Assembly: GCA_009667805.1 (NCBI GenBank)
Contig: CM019064.1
Coordinates: 79,772,675-79,836,674, forward strand
Origin: Leptobrachium leishanense
Taxonomy: Eukaryota > Chordata > Amphibia > Anura > Megophryidae
Length of the DNA: 64,000 bases
Direction of reading: 5' to 3'
Part shown: positions 45,388-56,595 of the stretch, one piece after another
How the letters are laid out: every line of letters begins with the position of its first letter
How positions within the stretch are numbered: position 1 is the first letter of the stretch
The notes under the pieces: generated by a model
Databases searched by the model: none
What the model was told of the DNA's origin: nothing
What the model saw: the letters and a program-made list of their open reading frames with translations, nothing else
Translations under genes and position numbers: made by a program

Positions 45388-48300
45388 TTAAGTGCGGGCA
45401 TCTACTGGATCTGAGGGGGTGGAAGCCAGAAAACGGGACAAGGAGTGGTCAGGGGGACCTTGTGGGATGGGTGGGGCATCTCGCAACATCTGTAGTGAGT
45501 ACCATGGGGTGCAGAAAAAGGCATGACGTAAGGAGTCCTTAGTTTCGCATGGCAGGGTGCGAATAAGGGGGGTCCAATTGGTAAAGAAAGACTGAGTCTT
45601 CTTTTCTTGCTGCATCGCAGCCTCGGTCCAGTCCGCCAAAAATATGGCGTAGATTCTGTCATAAACCATGCGAAAGGAAGGAGGGGTAGCGGAGATCCAT
45701 TGGGACAAGATCGCCTTCTTGCCTGTTGCAGCTAACAGGGTGAGCCAAAATCGATGTGACTTACCAAAAGGTCTGGGGGTGTGAGGGTTCGGACGATTAA
45801 AGATGGCCCATTCCGGGGTAAAGGGGATTTCTAGACGCAGAACCTGTGAACCAAAACGTCGTATTGTGTCCCAAAACAGCGTAATAAAAGGACATGACCA
45901 TAAACAATGCCGCAAGTCAGCATTAGTACCTTGACATTTTAAACAGTTTGCATTTGGTGACAGTCCCGCTCGAGCCATTCTGTCAGGCGCCATATACGCT
46001 CGATGGAGTATTCTATAGAACATGTCCCAGTAGTTAGCAGAGGGTAGAGAGTGCCTGGACAGTAAGGTGGTCCCTATCAAATCTTGTACGGAAAGCTCGG
46101 GAAAAATTGTGGTCCATCTAGTTATTGCTGCCCAGGGAGTTTAGTGGGTAACGCGGATTGTAGAAGTGCGTATATAGTAGAGGTAGAGGGAGGGGACAGA
46201 GGGCGGGCAAACAGGAGTGTGTCGAGCGAATTAGCTAGGTCATTTGGGGACAATGTGCTCAACTGGGTAAGGAGAAATTGCTTTAATTGCAAGTAAAATA
46301 CCGGGTGAATATCTAAGGGCATAATTCGGTTTTTCAAGGTCGTGTAGGAAAACGGCAAGCCTGACAGTCCATCAATGTAGTGGTGCATCTGAGTAAAACC
46401 GCGGTGGGCCAGAGTATGGAAGATTGGAGCAGGGGAGGCATTTTGGAAGTGAGGGTTGTGCAGTATAGGTGACCACAAAGTCGTTCGCCATGTGAGCTGA
46501 AGGCGCCTGCGAATCTTAATCCAGGCCGCTTTCGTGGAGGACAATAGTGGGTTAGAACGCAGACTAGGGGGGACATTGGGTGAGCTTTGATGGAGGAACG
46601 CCGATAAGGAAGAGGAAGGAAGCAATGCCTGCTCAACCTGTAAGGGCACAAAGTGCGAGGTATCATTCAGCCAGTCGACAGCATAACGGTAAAGGGCCGC
46701 CAAATTGTAGTCAATTATGTTTGGAAAGTTAATACCTCCCCTCGCCAGCGACTGTTGGAGCGCGGGAAGTGGAATACGTGCTCGTTTACCTTGCCAAATG
46801 AATGCCGCGTATAGTCTATTTAATATACGGAGATCTGTGGGCTTCAATAGTAGAGGCAGAACCTGTAGGGGATAGAGTAATTTGGGAAATAAAGTCATTT
46901 TAATAAGCGCGGCCCTTCCCATGTACGACAACGGGAGAGAGCTCCATGCCTCCAAGAGAAATTTAGTTTGGTTGAGGTGGGGGTCAATATTGAGGCTGTA
47001 CATTTGAGAAAGGTCCGTCGGTAGGATGATTCCTAGGTATTTAATGAAAGGTGTGGGGGCCCAAGAGAAGGGGAACTGTCTGAGCCAATCTCCCCGAGGT
47101 TTTAATCCCAGGGGTAGAGCGACAGACTTAACGTAGTTAATTTGGAAACCAGAGGCTGTGTGAAATGAATCAAATAAGGCCATCAATGGCGTAATAGCAG
47201 ACTCTGGGTTCGAAAGAAACAATAGCAGATCGTCTGCAAAAGCCACCACTTTTAGCGTCACCGAAGAGGACAAACTAATACCCGTAATAGCCGGGCACGT
47301 CTCTATAATGCGAAGGAGGGGTTCCAGGGCAAGATTAAACAATAATGGTGATAAGGGACACCCCTGTCTGGTTCCTCTCCCTAGTACGAAGGGAGCAGAA
47401 TTAAGGCCATTCGCTGTGATTACTGTGGAAGGGTTATTGTAGAGCGCGCGGAATAGGGACAAGAAGACCTTTCCGAAGTGGTGGAACTTAATGAATCTCT
47501 CTATATAGGCCCAGGATATCCTATCGAACGCGTTATCGGCGTCGCAACTCAATAGAAGGTTTGAGGCTTGTGGTGTAAGGGAGGAGGACCATATGGCCGC
47601 TATAGCCTTGCGTATGTTTGTGGTAGAGTGTCGGCCCGCAAGAAACCGGTTTGTTGAGGGCCCACTAGTCGAGCCATCGGTCTCTGTAGACGTCCAGCCA
47701 TGATGGTAGATAACAGTTTCAAGTCAGTGTTTAATAATGCAATAGGCCGATAGGAAGTGACCAAGGTAGGATCCCTTCCCGGCTTGGGGAGCACCACTAC
47801 TCTGGCTGCGTTAAAAGTCGGGGGGGGTTCTTCCCCTTGTAGAATGTTATTATAAAGTGAGACCAAGTGTGGGACCACCGAGCCCGAAAGGAGTTTGTAA
47901 TATTCTGCCCCAAATCCATCTGGTCCTGGGGTTTTCCCATTTTTGAGCAAAGTTATCGCTTTTTGGACTTCGATGTGCGAAATCGGCGCTGAAAGGGCAT
48001 CTCTCTCAGTTGGGGATAATTTAGGAATTTGTGCTTTATGAAAGATATTTAATTGTGTCGGACAATCGTCAGGGCCTGTCTTGTAGAAGTCAGAAAAACA
48101 TTGCCGGAAATACCCAACAATATCTACTGGGTCAGTAAGTAAGGTACCATCCGTGGTTTTAATTTGGGAGATAAAGGGTCTGGTTTGAGTCTGGGAGCGA
48201 ACCAGGTTGGCCAGGAGGCGACCATGCTTGTTACCAAAGCGATAGAACCGGGATTTCTGATGCTGCCAGGAGCGCTGTGCTTGGGTGGTAGCTAGAGTGT

Positions 48301-49404
48301 CGTATCTGGCTTTGTCTTGTTTATACGTCTGCAATGCATCAGGGGTTGGGTCAGTCAAATAAGCTCTGTAACTCCTGAGCAAATCCGAATGGGCCTCAGT
48401 AAGATGCAGGGCGTCTTCCCTCCGTTTCCGGGCCGTAAACTCCATAATCTGTCCCCGCAGCACTGCTTTTGACGCCGACCAAAATAAATTGACATCCTCT
48501 ACATGTTCAATGTTGTCGTCGGTGTAGTTGTGCCAAGCAAGCTCAACGTGTGATGTAAATTTACCGGACGTCATGAGATGGGAAGGGAAACGCCAGTTCC
48601 GTGAATAGGACCGTGGGCTTCCCAGTTTCATCTCCATTGAGACCGGGGCGTGATCAGTGAGTGTAATCGGGCCAATCTCAGTGCCTAAAGCACGGGAAGT
48701 AAGAGTGTCCGAAATTAAAAAGAGGTCTAGGCGCGAGAATGATTTGTGGGGGTCGGAATAAAATGTAAAGTCCCTGCCCGTTGGGTTGTGCACGCGCCAT
48801 ATGTCAACCAAGTCAAAATGCGTCATAAGATAGGTCGGACCAGTGAGTTGCGAGCGCCCTCTAGGTGTCACACGGCTTGGGGCTCGGTCGAGTATCAAGT
48901 CCGGTACGTCGTTAAGGTCCCCTCCCACTATTCTGTGAGAAGCGTCGTGAAGGTGGAGCAACGGGAGTAGCGTTCTATAGAATGGTAAATTCGGGCCATT
49001 AGGGGCATAGATATTGAGTAATTGAAAGTGTTCCTGTCCAATCATAAGCGTGAGGAGGGAGTACCTGCCGTCCGCATCATTAACCGCTACCGTGTCAGTG
49101 TATGGAAGTCTCTTATTTAAGAGAATTGCAGTGCCTCTAGATTTTTGAGTGTAAACCGAGGAAGTTTGATATCCCACCCAGGGGCCCGCAGGGTTTGGTC
49201 CGATTTAGTCCAGTGAGTTTCTTGGAGGAAAACGATATCAGGGTCTAACCTCTTTAAATATTGGATAACTTTCTTACGTTTAATTGGCGAATTAAGACCC
49301 TCAACATTCCAGGATACTACCTTAAAAGAATTACGTGTGAATATTTGAGGTTCAACAGAGGACGGGAGTGAGGTATTAGTGTCATGTATTATGGTGGATG
49401 CCAT
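45388..49404 (-). pseudogene. L1 ORF2: endonuclease, reverse transcriptase, C-terminal domain
   Basis: Starts near 49404. The EN motifs are VVSWNVEGLNSP, FLQETHW, GGDLNDVPD and DHAPVS. RT has NGKTPGPDGF, SYRPIALLNTDLK, RGTRQGCPLSPLLFN and the intact catalytic box AFADDLLLF (about 47240). The C-terminal part has NCLKCQGTNADLRHCLWSC, a Cys/His cluster seen in Tx1-like L1 proteins. Frame changes occur near 49150, 47600 and 46100, so the product is broken into four open blocks. In a working element it nicks DNA and copies its own RNA (target-primed reverse transcription). It lies 410 bases downstream of ORF1 on the same strand. Confidence 0.88.
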
Positions 49405-49813
49405 AATCGAATTCGAGAGGATGTAAAGGAATAAGCAACATTAAAGGGGGTTAGGGCCCGTCCCAGCAGCGGTCCCCGCACCTCAAGCACAATATAAGAC
49501 GTCAATATCCGTAGGTGTATCAGTAGAAGAGCGAACCAAGACATTTTAACTATAAACAACAAATTAACCAAGTATCTAACAGAAAAGATATGAACCATAT
49601 AACAGAAGAAAATCAAAAGGCTCCGTTTGGGGAGTGTAAGTCCATCTCCTCCATGGCGATTTTGTCCAATGACACGTCGCTGAGTGGTGGAGTTGTCTGT
49701 GTAGCACATAGAGAAATCGCAAACTACTATAAGAACACAATAAAGAAAAACGCAAACCAACATTAGTGGATGTTAATGTTCGTGGTATATCCATGACACA
49801 GCTTTTGCAACCA

Positions 49814-50728
49814 TCATTGGGGAGGTGTAGATTGGCGTCGTTGCTGCTGATCTGATCCATCTCCCAAGATTGCTGAAGCGTCGAACGGTGTGTCGTAGAA
49901 CGTAACCTGACCGTGAAGGTGCACTCGAAGACGCGCCGGATATTGTAGGGTGAATCTGATGTTGGCCGCCGCCAATTTTGTACAGACAGGGGCAAACGCC
50001 CTACGACGGGCAGCTAAAGACGCCGAAAAGTCCTGGAAAAGACGCAATGTAGTTCCCTGATAATCCAAAGCGCCGGCTTTTCTGTACGCTTGTAGAATGT
50101 TGGTTTTATCCATGAAGTTGAGCAATTTAAATATGACCGTGCGAGGGCGGGTCAACGATGGGGAGAGATCAGGCCCCAATCTGTGGACTCGCTCAACCAC
50201 CAGTGGTACATTGGTAGCGATGCCCAAGGCTGTGGGAAGCCAAGTACTAACAAAGTGTTGAAGTTGCGGGCCTTTCACAGTCTCAGGGAGCCCCACAATG
50301 CGTAAATTATTTCTGCGGCTTCTGTTTTCGAGGTCATCAATTTTGTCCAGTAAGGTGGAAAGCAAGGAGTCATGAGAGTCCACAGTTGTTTGAAGAGGAG
50401 TAAGCCCATCCTCCAATGTAGACACTCTGTCCTCTACCTCCGTCAAACGTTGGGCTTGAGAGGTAAGTTGGGAAAGCGCCAGTTCGAGGGACGCTGAGAG
50501 ACGGCCCAGTTTTTCATCCAGTAGTGGCGATAGTATGGCTGTAAACTCAGCCATTTGAGCGGTGGTTACGGGCGTAGGTGTAAGCGCCAATTGTGGGCTA
50601 GACGGAGCGCTACCCAGGTCCGAAGTCGAGTGGGTCGGAGATCTGGCCTGCGCAAGGGCACTCTTTCCCTGTCCTTTGGTCGTTTGCCGTCTGGAGGATT
50701 TAGACGTTGAAGCAATGAATTTGTCCAT
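49814..50728 (-). CDS. L1 ORF1p-like RNA-binding protein, intact frame
   Basis: 304 codons from the ATG at 50728, which has a strong context (CACCATGG); an open upstream extension to 51007 runs through the monomer repeats and is probably not translated. Residues 1-60 are Ser/Thr-rich and basic. A coiled coil follows (about 70-130, LTEVEDRVSTLEDGL and LDKIDDLENRSRR). Then comes the RRM with NNLRIVGLPE, typical of L1 ORF1p, and a basic C-terminal domain (ASLAARRRAFAPV). In L1 elements this protein trimerises, binds RNA and acts as a nucleic acid chaperone. No internal stop is present, unlike ORF2. Confidence 0.88.
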   Translation of the reverse strand: MDKFIASTSKSSRRQTTKGQGKSALAQARSPTHSTSDLGSAPSSPQLALTPTPVTTAQMAEFTAILSPLLDEKLGRLSASLELALSQLTSQAQRLTEVEDRVSTLEDGLTPLQTTVDSHDSLLSTLLDKIDDLENRSRRNNLRIVGLPETVKGPQLQHFVSTWLPTALGIATNVPLVVERVHRLGPDLSPSLTRPRTVIFKLLNFMDKTNILQAYRKAGALDYQGTTLRLFQDFSASLAARRRAFAPVCTKLAAANIRFTLQYPARLRVHLHGQVTFYDTPFDASAILGDGSDQQQRRQSTPPQ

Positions 50729-51064
50729 GGTGACGGGAGTTACCAGATCTAGTAGTGTCCAGAAAATTTGAAAAAACAGATAGTGCAGAGTGTCCAGAGA
50801 AATTATAACCCGCAGACAGTGCGGAGTGTCCAGAGAAATTATAACCCGCAGACAGGGCGGAGTGTCCAGAAAAATTGTAATTGTGGGCAATTTAAATGTA
50901 TGTGGTGCCTTTATCCTCACCGAATGGAAAGTCAGGACAGCAACCCAAAAGAAAAAATTACTGAGCTTGACGCAGAGTCTAGAAAAAATTAACACGTGGG
51001 CCTCCAAGACGGGGAGCCAAGAAAAATTGTGTTATGCGTTTTTCACCTTAGTGATTTGCACTGT

Positions 51065-51890
51065 TTCTCCAGTATAGACAGCGCAGAGTGTCCAGAAAAA
51101 TTATAATGTATAGACAGCGGAGAGTGTCCAGAAAAATTATAATGTATAGACAGCGGAGAGTGTCCAGAAAAATTATAATGTATAGACAGCGAGAGTGTCC
51201 AGAAAAATTATACTGTATAGACAGCGGAGAGTGTCCAGAAAAATTATAATGTATAGACAGCGTAGAGTGTCCAGAAAAATTATACTGTATAGACAGCGGA
51301 GAGTGTCCAGAAAAATTATAATGTATAGACAGCGGAGAGTGTCCAGAAAAATTATAATGTATAGACAGCGGCGAGTGTCCAGAAAAATTATAATGTATAG
51401 ACAGCGGAGAGTTCCAGAAAAATTATATGTATAGACAGCGTAGAGTGTCCAGAAAATTATACTGTATAGACAGCGGAGAGTTTCCAGAAAATTTACTGTA
51501 TAGACAGCGGAGAGTTTCCAGAAAAATTATACTGTATAGACAGCGGAGAGTGTCACAAAAATTATACTGTATAGACAGCGGAGAGTTTCCAGAAAAATTA
51601 TACTGTATAGACAGCGGAGAGTGTCCAGAAAATTATACTGTATAGACAGCGGAGAGTTCCAGAAAAATTATAATGTATAGACAGCGTAGAGTGTCCAAAA
51701 AATTATACTGTATAGACAGCGGAGAGTTTCCAAAAAATTATACTGTATAAGACAGCGCGAGAGGGTCCAGAAAAATTATACTGTATAGACAGCGGAGAGT
51801 GTCCAGAAAAATTATACTGTATAGACAGCGGAGAGTGTCCAGAAAAATTATACTGTATAGACAGCGGAGAGTTTCCAGAAAATTATAATG
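51065..51890 (-). repeat. L1 5'-UTR monomer array (about 36-bp units)
   Basis: About 22 units of TATAGACAGCGGAGAGTGTC plus CAGAAAAATTATAATG (plus strand). They lie just upstream of ORF1 on the minus strand. A related set of about 48-bp units is at 50770-50885 (GTGTCCAGAGAAATTATAAC). Unit variants TACTG or AATG, and GGAG, GTAG or GCGAG, are mixed. Mouse-type L1s use 5' monomers as promoter modules; the same role here is inference. Confidence 0.85.
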
Positions 51891-53118
51891 TGGACTATCA
51901 AAAAAATTTATGTTTTGAGGCGGTGGGCTGCGCAGGCCCCCACCAGAAAATTGAATATGCGTGGGTATAGGGTCTCCCAGGGGTCACCACAAAAATTGAA
52001 AGTATAGGATCAGTGGGCCTCCTAGGGGTCATTATTAGGATATTTTAAGCATTTTTCTGAATTCTTTTTTTTTTTCTTTTAAGTTTACTTAGATTTTCTG
52101 TAACAGCCCTTTTTATTATCATTCCCTGGACCTCATGTGCAAATTTCAGACATTTTCGCTCAGTAGTTTCTTTGCAAACAGCGTTTCATTTTCACACATT
52201 CACACAAACTATTTTGCTAATTTATTCACCTCCCTCGTCTGCGTCACAGCTGCTTCACTGTGTGTGATCGGCTCCTGCTCGGTGGTTTTCGGCAGGTTAA
52301 TCCAGATGTTTTTGTGTGTTTTCGGCGTGCATTCGCTGGGTTTTGCGGTGAGTTTTCGTCAGGTTTTCGGCAGCCTTTCCCTGCAATTCGGGGACCCTGT
52401 GCTGTTTGCTGAATACACCGCAGGGTCACCGAAATGGGATCGGCAAAAGGAACCGAATTGAAGAGAACGAAAAGTCACCGAACGTGCGGTGACTTTTCAA
52501 ATCTCTTTGAATAACCCTGATAGTCTATCATTTGAGGACGCCTTTTTTTTTTTCTCTTGTCTATTTTGAGGACTCTCCCAGCAGTGTTACGAGGACGTCT
52601 GTTTTTATTTTAATGCTTCTTTTGCTGTTGACTTGTATTGGCCCTGCGTGGCCATTTTCTCTGTCTTGCTGACTTCATTTCAAAATAAAAATCTTAAATT
52701 AAATTTTTTTTTAAAAAAATAATGGGATTTGCCTGTTTAAAGCTGTGGAATGAAACCCACCGAAAATATGGGCAGATCGCCAACTTTCCCCTGCTGTCCG
52801 GTGTTCTCTGAATAGATTAACCATTATTTCTCTATGGGGAATTTCACTGCTGCTGAATATTTGGTGAATCGTTAGCTTTTTGAATAGCTGAATTGTCACA
52901 GAATTGTACCATACGGGAAAATTCACTGTTCGGTGCAATTCGGTGGCAAGCTCGGCTCTCTTTGAATAACCCCTTTAATGCTAAAACTCGCAGCAATGAG
53001 CCTCTAAACCAGTGGTGTGCAACCTTGGCCCTTCAGATGATTTGGAACCACATCTACCATGACGCTCTGTTGACCTAATGAGTGACTGAGCATCATGGTT
53101 GATGTAGTTCTGAAACTG

Positions 53119-53611
53119 TCATGCACCAGCCCTAGGAGCCTGTCTGCATCCACTATAGTGTTAATTCCCATGCCAGATCTTGTGTTGCTTGCATAAAACC
53201 AAGTCACACCCTCCTAACCTCGCTCTCTCATTCTGTTCCCTTTCCTGTTTATGTGAGGTCCTGTGAGCGCCCTCTCCCTGTTTGTTACCATTACACTTCA
53301 TACTTGTGATATTCCTGTGGCTACAAGTGTTCCAGCTTGCATTTACCTGTATTACGCCAAGGTGTCTTTGCGAAGAGTTCCTGCTTCCAGCCCAGTGGAT
53401 CCGATCTGCAGAGGACACTGCATAGCCCACTATCCATTGTGCATAGAGACTACACCTGTGGATACCAGTGTTCAAGCTTCATTCCACCTTATGGCTATCA
53501 AGGTACCTTTTGCGAAGAGCTCCTGGTTCCAGCCAAGTGTATCCTGTCTGCAGAGGACACAGCATAGCCCACTATCCATTGTGACTTTTACTGTGTATCA
53601 GACTTGCTGTG
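53119..53611 (+). other. LTR-like fragment with a tandem duplication
   Basis: Begins TGTCATGCACCAGCCCTAGG; a TATA-like GCATAAAACC is at about 53192. A roughly 140-bp segment (GCGAAGAGTTCCTGCTTCCA to GCCCACTATCCATTGTG) occurs twice at about 53331-53442 and 53470-53581 with about 80% identity. No matching LTR in this window, so the class is uncertain. Confidence 0.35.
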
Positions 53612-54096
53612 TACAGTTGTGTTCAAAATTATTCAACCCCCAATGCTGTAAAGGGTTTTAGGGAATTTAGTGTACATTTGTAATTGTATTCAGAATGAAA
53701 TCCTACAAGGACTTTTTAAAGAACCATATGCAACTAAAATGACATCAATTGGTTTTGTAATACAGTAGTAAATGTTTCTTTTGTGAATTCTTCATTGACA
53801 CAATTATTCAACCCCTTAAAGACTACCACTCTGAAGAACAGAGGTTCATTCAAGTGTTTTCAATCAGGTATTGAAAACACCTGTGGATGTCACGGAGCAG
53901 CAATAAAGCATAATAAGCACCAATTAGGCAGCTTTAAAATGACTGTGATACTCAGCTCCTTCTAGACATTTACTGGTGTGGTTACAAACATGGTGAAGTC
54001 AAGAGAATGGTCCAGGAAGAGAAGAGAAGAGGTGATTACTCTTCACAGGAAGGGCAATGGCTATAAGAAGATTGCAAAGATGTTAAACATACCAAG

Positions 54097-56595
54097 GGGG
54101 CGGAGCCAACTGCCGTGAAGAGAAGTCGCATGCTGCCGAGCTCCGCTGTTGATGACTTGCAAACCTTGTTTTTTCTTCCCTCCCCAGCTGACATCGACCC
54201 TCGCAGCGGCCTCTACTGAGTGCCCAGACTTGTGGCAGTACCAGCAGCACCTCACGTTTCCCGGCCGGCAGACTATCGGTCCCACGAGAGCCCGGGCCTG
54301 TCGCTGCGGCCTAGTAAGGTCGGCCATCTTGGATCCCCAGCATCCTGTATTACTACCGCGGACTCCCTCTTCGCCTGTCTTAAACCTACTGGCGCATCGA
54401 TGGGTAAGAAATCCCACAGACAGCCAGAAGCAGCGGACCCCTCCCGCCAGCGGGATATCCGGGAGTCCATGAGGGGAAGGAATGTTCTGCGGACGGTGAC
54501 CCCCACATTCCCTGCCCTCCTGTCTGGTTATGGGTCCTCTGAAGAGGGAGACTGTTATTGGCCGCATGGAGGGGCTTCAGGTATACAGCAACTTACCCCG
54601 CTGCGCTCCACGATGGGTCGGAAGTCGCCTGGCATGGCGGCAAAGAAGAGGGCCCAGGCAAAACGCCGAGCCCTGGCAGGGGCACTGTTGGAGGCCTGCC
54701 CTGGATCAATCACGGCCCCTGAGGCGTCACAAGAGAGCTCGGATGCTGACCCTCAGCCCTTGGAGACAGATGTCCCCGTGTCGCTACAAAGCGGTCCGGG
54801 GCTTCTGAAGGCTCCATCCTCGACCACTCGTCCACTCGCTGCATCGGGACAGTCGCGGAGGGTTACACCGCCTGCCTTGTCGGACAGTGCCCCGGACGCA
54901 CGTACCATTGACGGCGATGATGCACTCCCCTCAACGAAGGGTGACCTACGTAGGTTTATGGACGAGATGAGGTCGGTATGGCGAGCTGAGGTGACGGGGA
55001 TGAGGGCTGAAGTGGCAACGATTCGCACGCAAGTGCTGGAGGTGCGGACTCAGTCTGATGAGGTAGCGACTGCACAAACCCACCTCTCTGCCCAGGTAAT
55101 GGAGCTACGATCCCAAGTGGCACTCCTCTTTCGTTCCGTGGAGGTCTTCAAGACAAGGCATCGCCGCCGCAATGTGCGGATCCGAGGCCTACCGGAGTCA
55201 TTGCCTCCTGCTGACTTGATGACCTATGTGAACCGCCTGGGGACCCAGATCTTAGGCCTGTCGTCGGAATCATCGGTGATATTCACCTCGGTGTACCGCA
55301 TTCGTAAGGCCGCAGCGGCCCCTCCGGAGACCCCGAGGGACGTAATCGCAGTGGCTGTGGATTATGCTAAAAGAGAGCAGCTCATGACGGCTCCGGGAGC
55401 GCGGGTGGCCATAAAATTCGAAGAGGAGAGGCTACCACTCTACCGCGATTTGCCCTTTGTGACTCTGTTAGCTCGCCGCAGATTCCGAGACGTGGCGACC
55501 TTCCTCCGTTCCAAGGGGATCAAATACCGATGGGGACTAGCGGGCTCGCTCGAGGTGACTCATGGTAATGTACCATGCACCATTGTGGATCCTGAGGAGG
55601 CTTGGACCATGTTGTCTGGAGTGGGTCTCTCCCGGGATGTGGCCAGGGACTACCCAGGCTGAGTGCCACCCCCCCCCCTTTTTTATTTTTCATTTTTCTT
55701 TTTCTTTTACACTGGTGACTCTTTGCTCAATTAGGAAGTGGACCACGCCAGTGATGGTGCTCTTCTTCTCCCTTCCCCCCCCTTTTTTTTTTTTGCAGTT
55801 GTTTGTCAGTATTGGCACCTTCCAGGATGTCCCGAGGCGTGCCACTACGGCATCTGCCAGGGCTCTGGCTGCCGTACTTGGCCCTCGAACTCCTGGGCCT
55901 AGTGACATTATCCGTCCACGGCCTCTCTCGGGAGCGAGCCGGGACAGTCACAAAATTGGCTTCTGCCATTCTTACGCCCCTCACCTTTTCCCCTCCCCCT
56001 TTTTTATTTTTTTTTATTTTTATATTTTATAATTTATCTTTTTATTTGCACCATCACTGACGTATGTCTGGAGTTGCCTGCTAACCTCTAACCCCATTTT
56101 ACGTTATTTCTCTTATTTTAAGTATTTTTTTTGGAAGTAGTTTTCTTTATCGAACTTACCGCGACGACTTCAATATCACTTAGATGGGAACCCCATTTGG
56201 GGCTGTTTGCTGTTATTCTCGTGCTGTTCCCTATGACCTATTTACTTTTTCACCGCTGAGATATTCTAAGACAGTTACACGTGTTCGTTTTGTTTTTGGC
56301 TTTATTATTTGTCTGTTATATTTCTCACGTAGAGTTCATTTGGATGTCCATGTGAGGCCCTGTAGGGCCCTCATTTTATTTTGTTTTATGCTTGTTTGTA
56401 AAGCTATTTTACTTAGCTTTTTATTGCTTAGATCTGGATGATTTAGCTGACTATTATTTTTTTTTTCTTTATTTTATTTTATTTGCGTTGATTTTCCTGC
56501 TGACTAGCCTGCTGTGGCCCTGCGCGACCGTTTACTGTTTGTTGTACTGATGTCATTGTTACAAAATAAAATTTTGAAACATTAAAAAAAAAAAA
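54097..56595 (+). mobile_element. ORF1-only L1-like retroelement
   Basis: Inserted in the Tc1 transposase with a 12-bp duplication AAACATACCAAG (54085-54096 and 56596-56607). Begins GGGGCGGAGCCAACTGCCG and ends with an A-run after CAAAATAAAATTTTGAAAC. About 2.5 kb long. It has one ORF1-type frame and about 0.9 kb of T-rich 3' sequence, but no endonuclease or RT. The 3' end resembles that of the L1 fragment at 52600-52700. This layout is that of mammalian HAL1 (half-L1) elements. Confidence 0.85.
54400..55662 (+). CDS. L1 ORF1p-like RNA-binding protein of the ORF1-only element
   Basis: 420 codons from the ATG at 54400 (MGKKSHRQPEAAD); ATGs at 54220 or 54613 (MGRKSPGMAAKKRAQ) are in frame and also possible. 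Residues 1-190 are low-complexity, basic and Ser/Pro-rich. A coiled coil follows (FMDEMRSVWRAEVTGMRAE to AQVMELRSQVALL). Then comes RRRNVRIRGLPESLP, the RRM start typical of L1 ORF1p, and a C-terminal domain with LARRRFRDVATFLRSKG. The frame is intact. The protein probably binds RNA as L1 ORF1p does. The upstream 300 bases are likely 5' UTR. Not closely similar in sequence to the ORF1 at 49814-50728 beyond the domain plan. Confidence 0.8.
   Translation: MGKKSHRQPEAADPSRQRDIRESMRGRNVLRTVTPTFPALLSGYGSSEEGDCYWPHGGASGIQQLTPLRSTMGRKSPGMAAKKRAQAKRRALAGALLEACPGSITAPEASQESSDADPQPLETDVPVSLQSGPGLLKAPSSTTRPLAASGQSRRVTPPALSDSAPDARTIDGDDALPSTKGDLRRFMDEMRSVWRAEVTGMRAEVATIRTQVLEVRTQSDEVATAQTHLSAQVMELRSQVALLFRSVEVFKTRHRRRNVRIRGLPESLPPADLMTYVNRLGTQILGLSSESSVIFTSVYRIRKAAAAPPETPRDVIAVAVDYAKREQLMTAPGARVAIKFEEERLPLYRDLPFVTLLARRRFRDVATFLRSKGIKYRWGLAGSLEVTHGNVPCTIVDPEEAWTMLSGVGLSRDVARDYPG

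Larger units (their letters stand above)
45200..52031 (-). mobile_element. Full-length Tx1-type L1 LINE (level 4 of nest)
   Basis: Minus-strand element with a 15-bp duplication TTATTAGGATATTTT at 45185-45199 and 52032-52046. It has a T-rich block (poly-A on its own strand) at 45200-45221, ORF2, ORF1 and a 5' untranslated region with a tandem monomer array. Total 6.83 kb, so it appears full length. Tx1-type is inferred from ORF2 style and the zinc-knuckle-like C-terminus. ORF1 is intact; ORF2 has three frame changes. Confidence 0.88.
44798..52519. mobile_element. Inner inverted-repeat element (level 3 of nest)
   Basis: Perfect inverted ends CAGGGTTATTCAAAGAG and CTCTTTGAATAACCCTG. ACA and ATA flank it, so the duplication is not perfect. 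Parts are 44798-45199 and 52032-52519 with TTCGGT/ACCGAA motifs shared with the outer element, so both are likely of one superfamily. Confidence 0.6.
44553..52711 (+). mobile_element. 5'-truncated L1 3' end (level 2 of nest)
   Basis: A 19-bp duplication TAAAAAAATAATGGGATTT flanks it (44534-44552 and 52712-52730). Its parts are 44553-44797 and 52520-52711, about 440 bp in all. The right part (GGCCCTGCGTGGCCATTTTC, then CAAAATAAAAATC) resembles the 3' end of the L1-like element at 56500-56580. Only untranslated sequence is left. Confidence 0.65.
44035..52974. mobile_element. Outer Harbinger-like element (level 1 of nest)
   Basis: Ends AGGGGTTATTCAGAG and, in reverse complement, AGGGGTTATTCAAAGAG. 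TTA flanks each side (44032-44034 and 52975-52977), the duplication expected of PIF/Harbinger elements. Only 44035-44533 and 52731-52974 belong to it; the rest is nested insertions. Interior is rich in GCCGAA/TTCGGT motifs. No transposase. Confidence 0.65.

Noticed and set aside
51195..51645. Repeat-derived frames in the L1 5' monomers
   Set aside because: They are read on the strand opposite to the L1 and follow the monomer period.
44798..52519. A clean target duplication for the inner inverted-repeat element
   Set aside because: Flanks ACA and ATA differ in one base, and no longer match was found, so I left the superfamily open.
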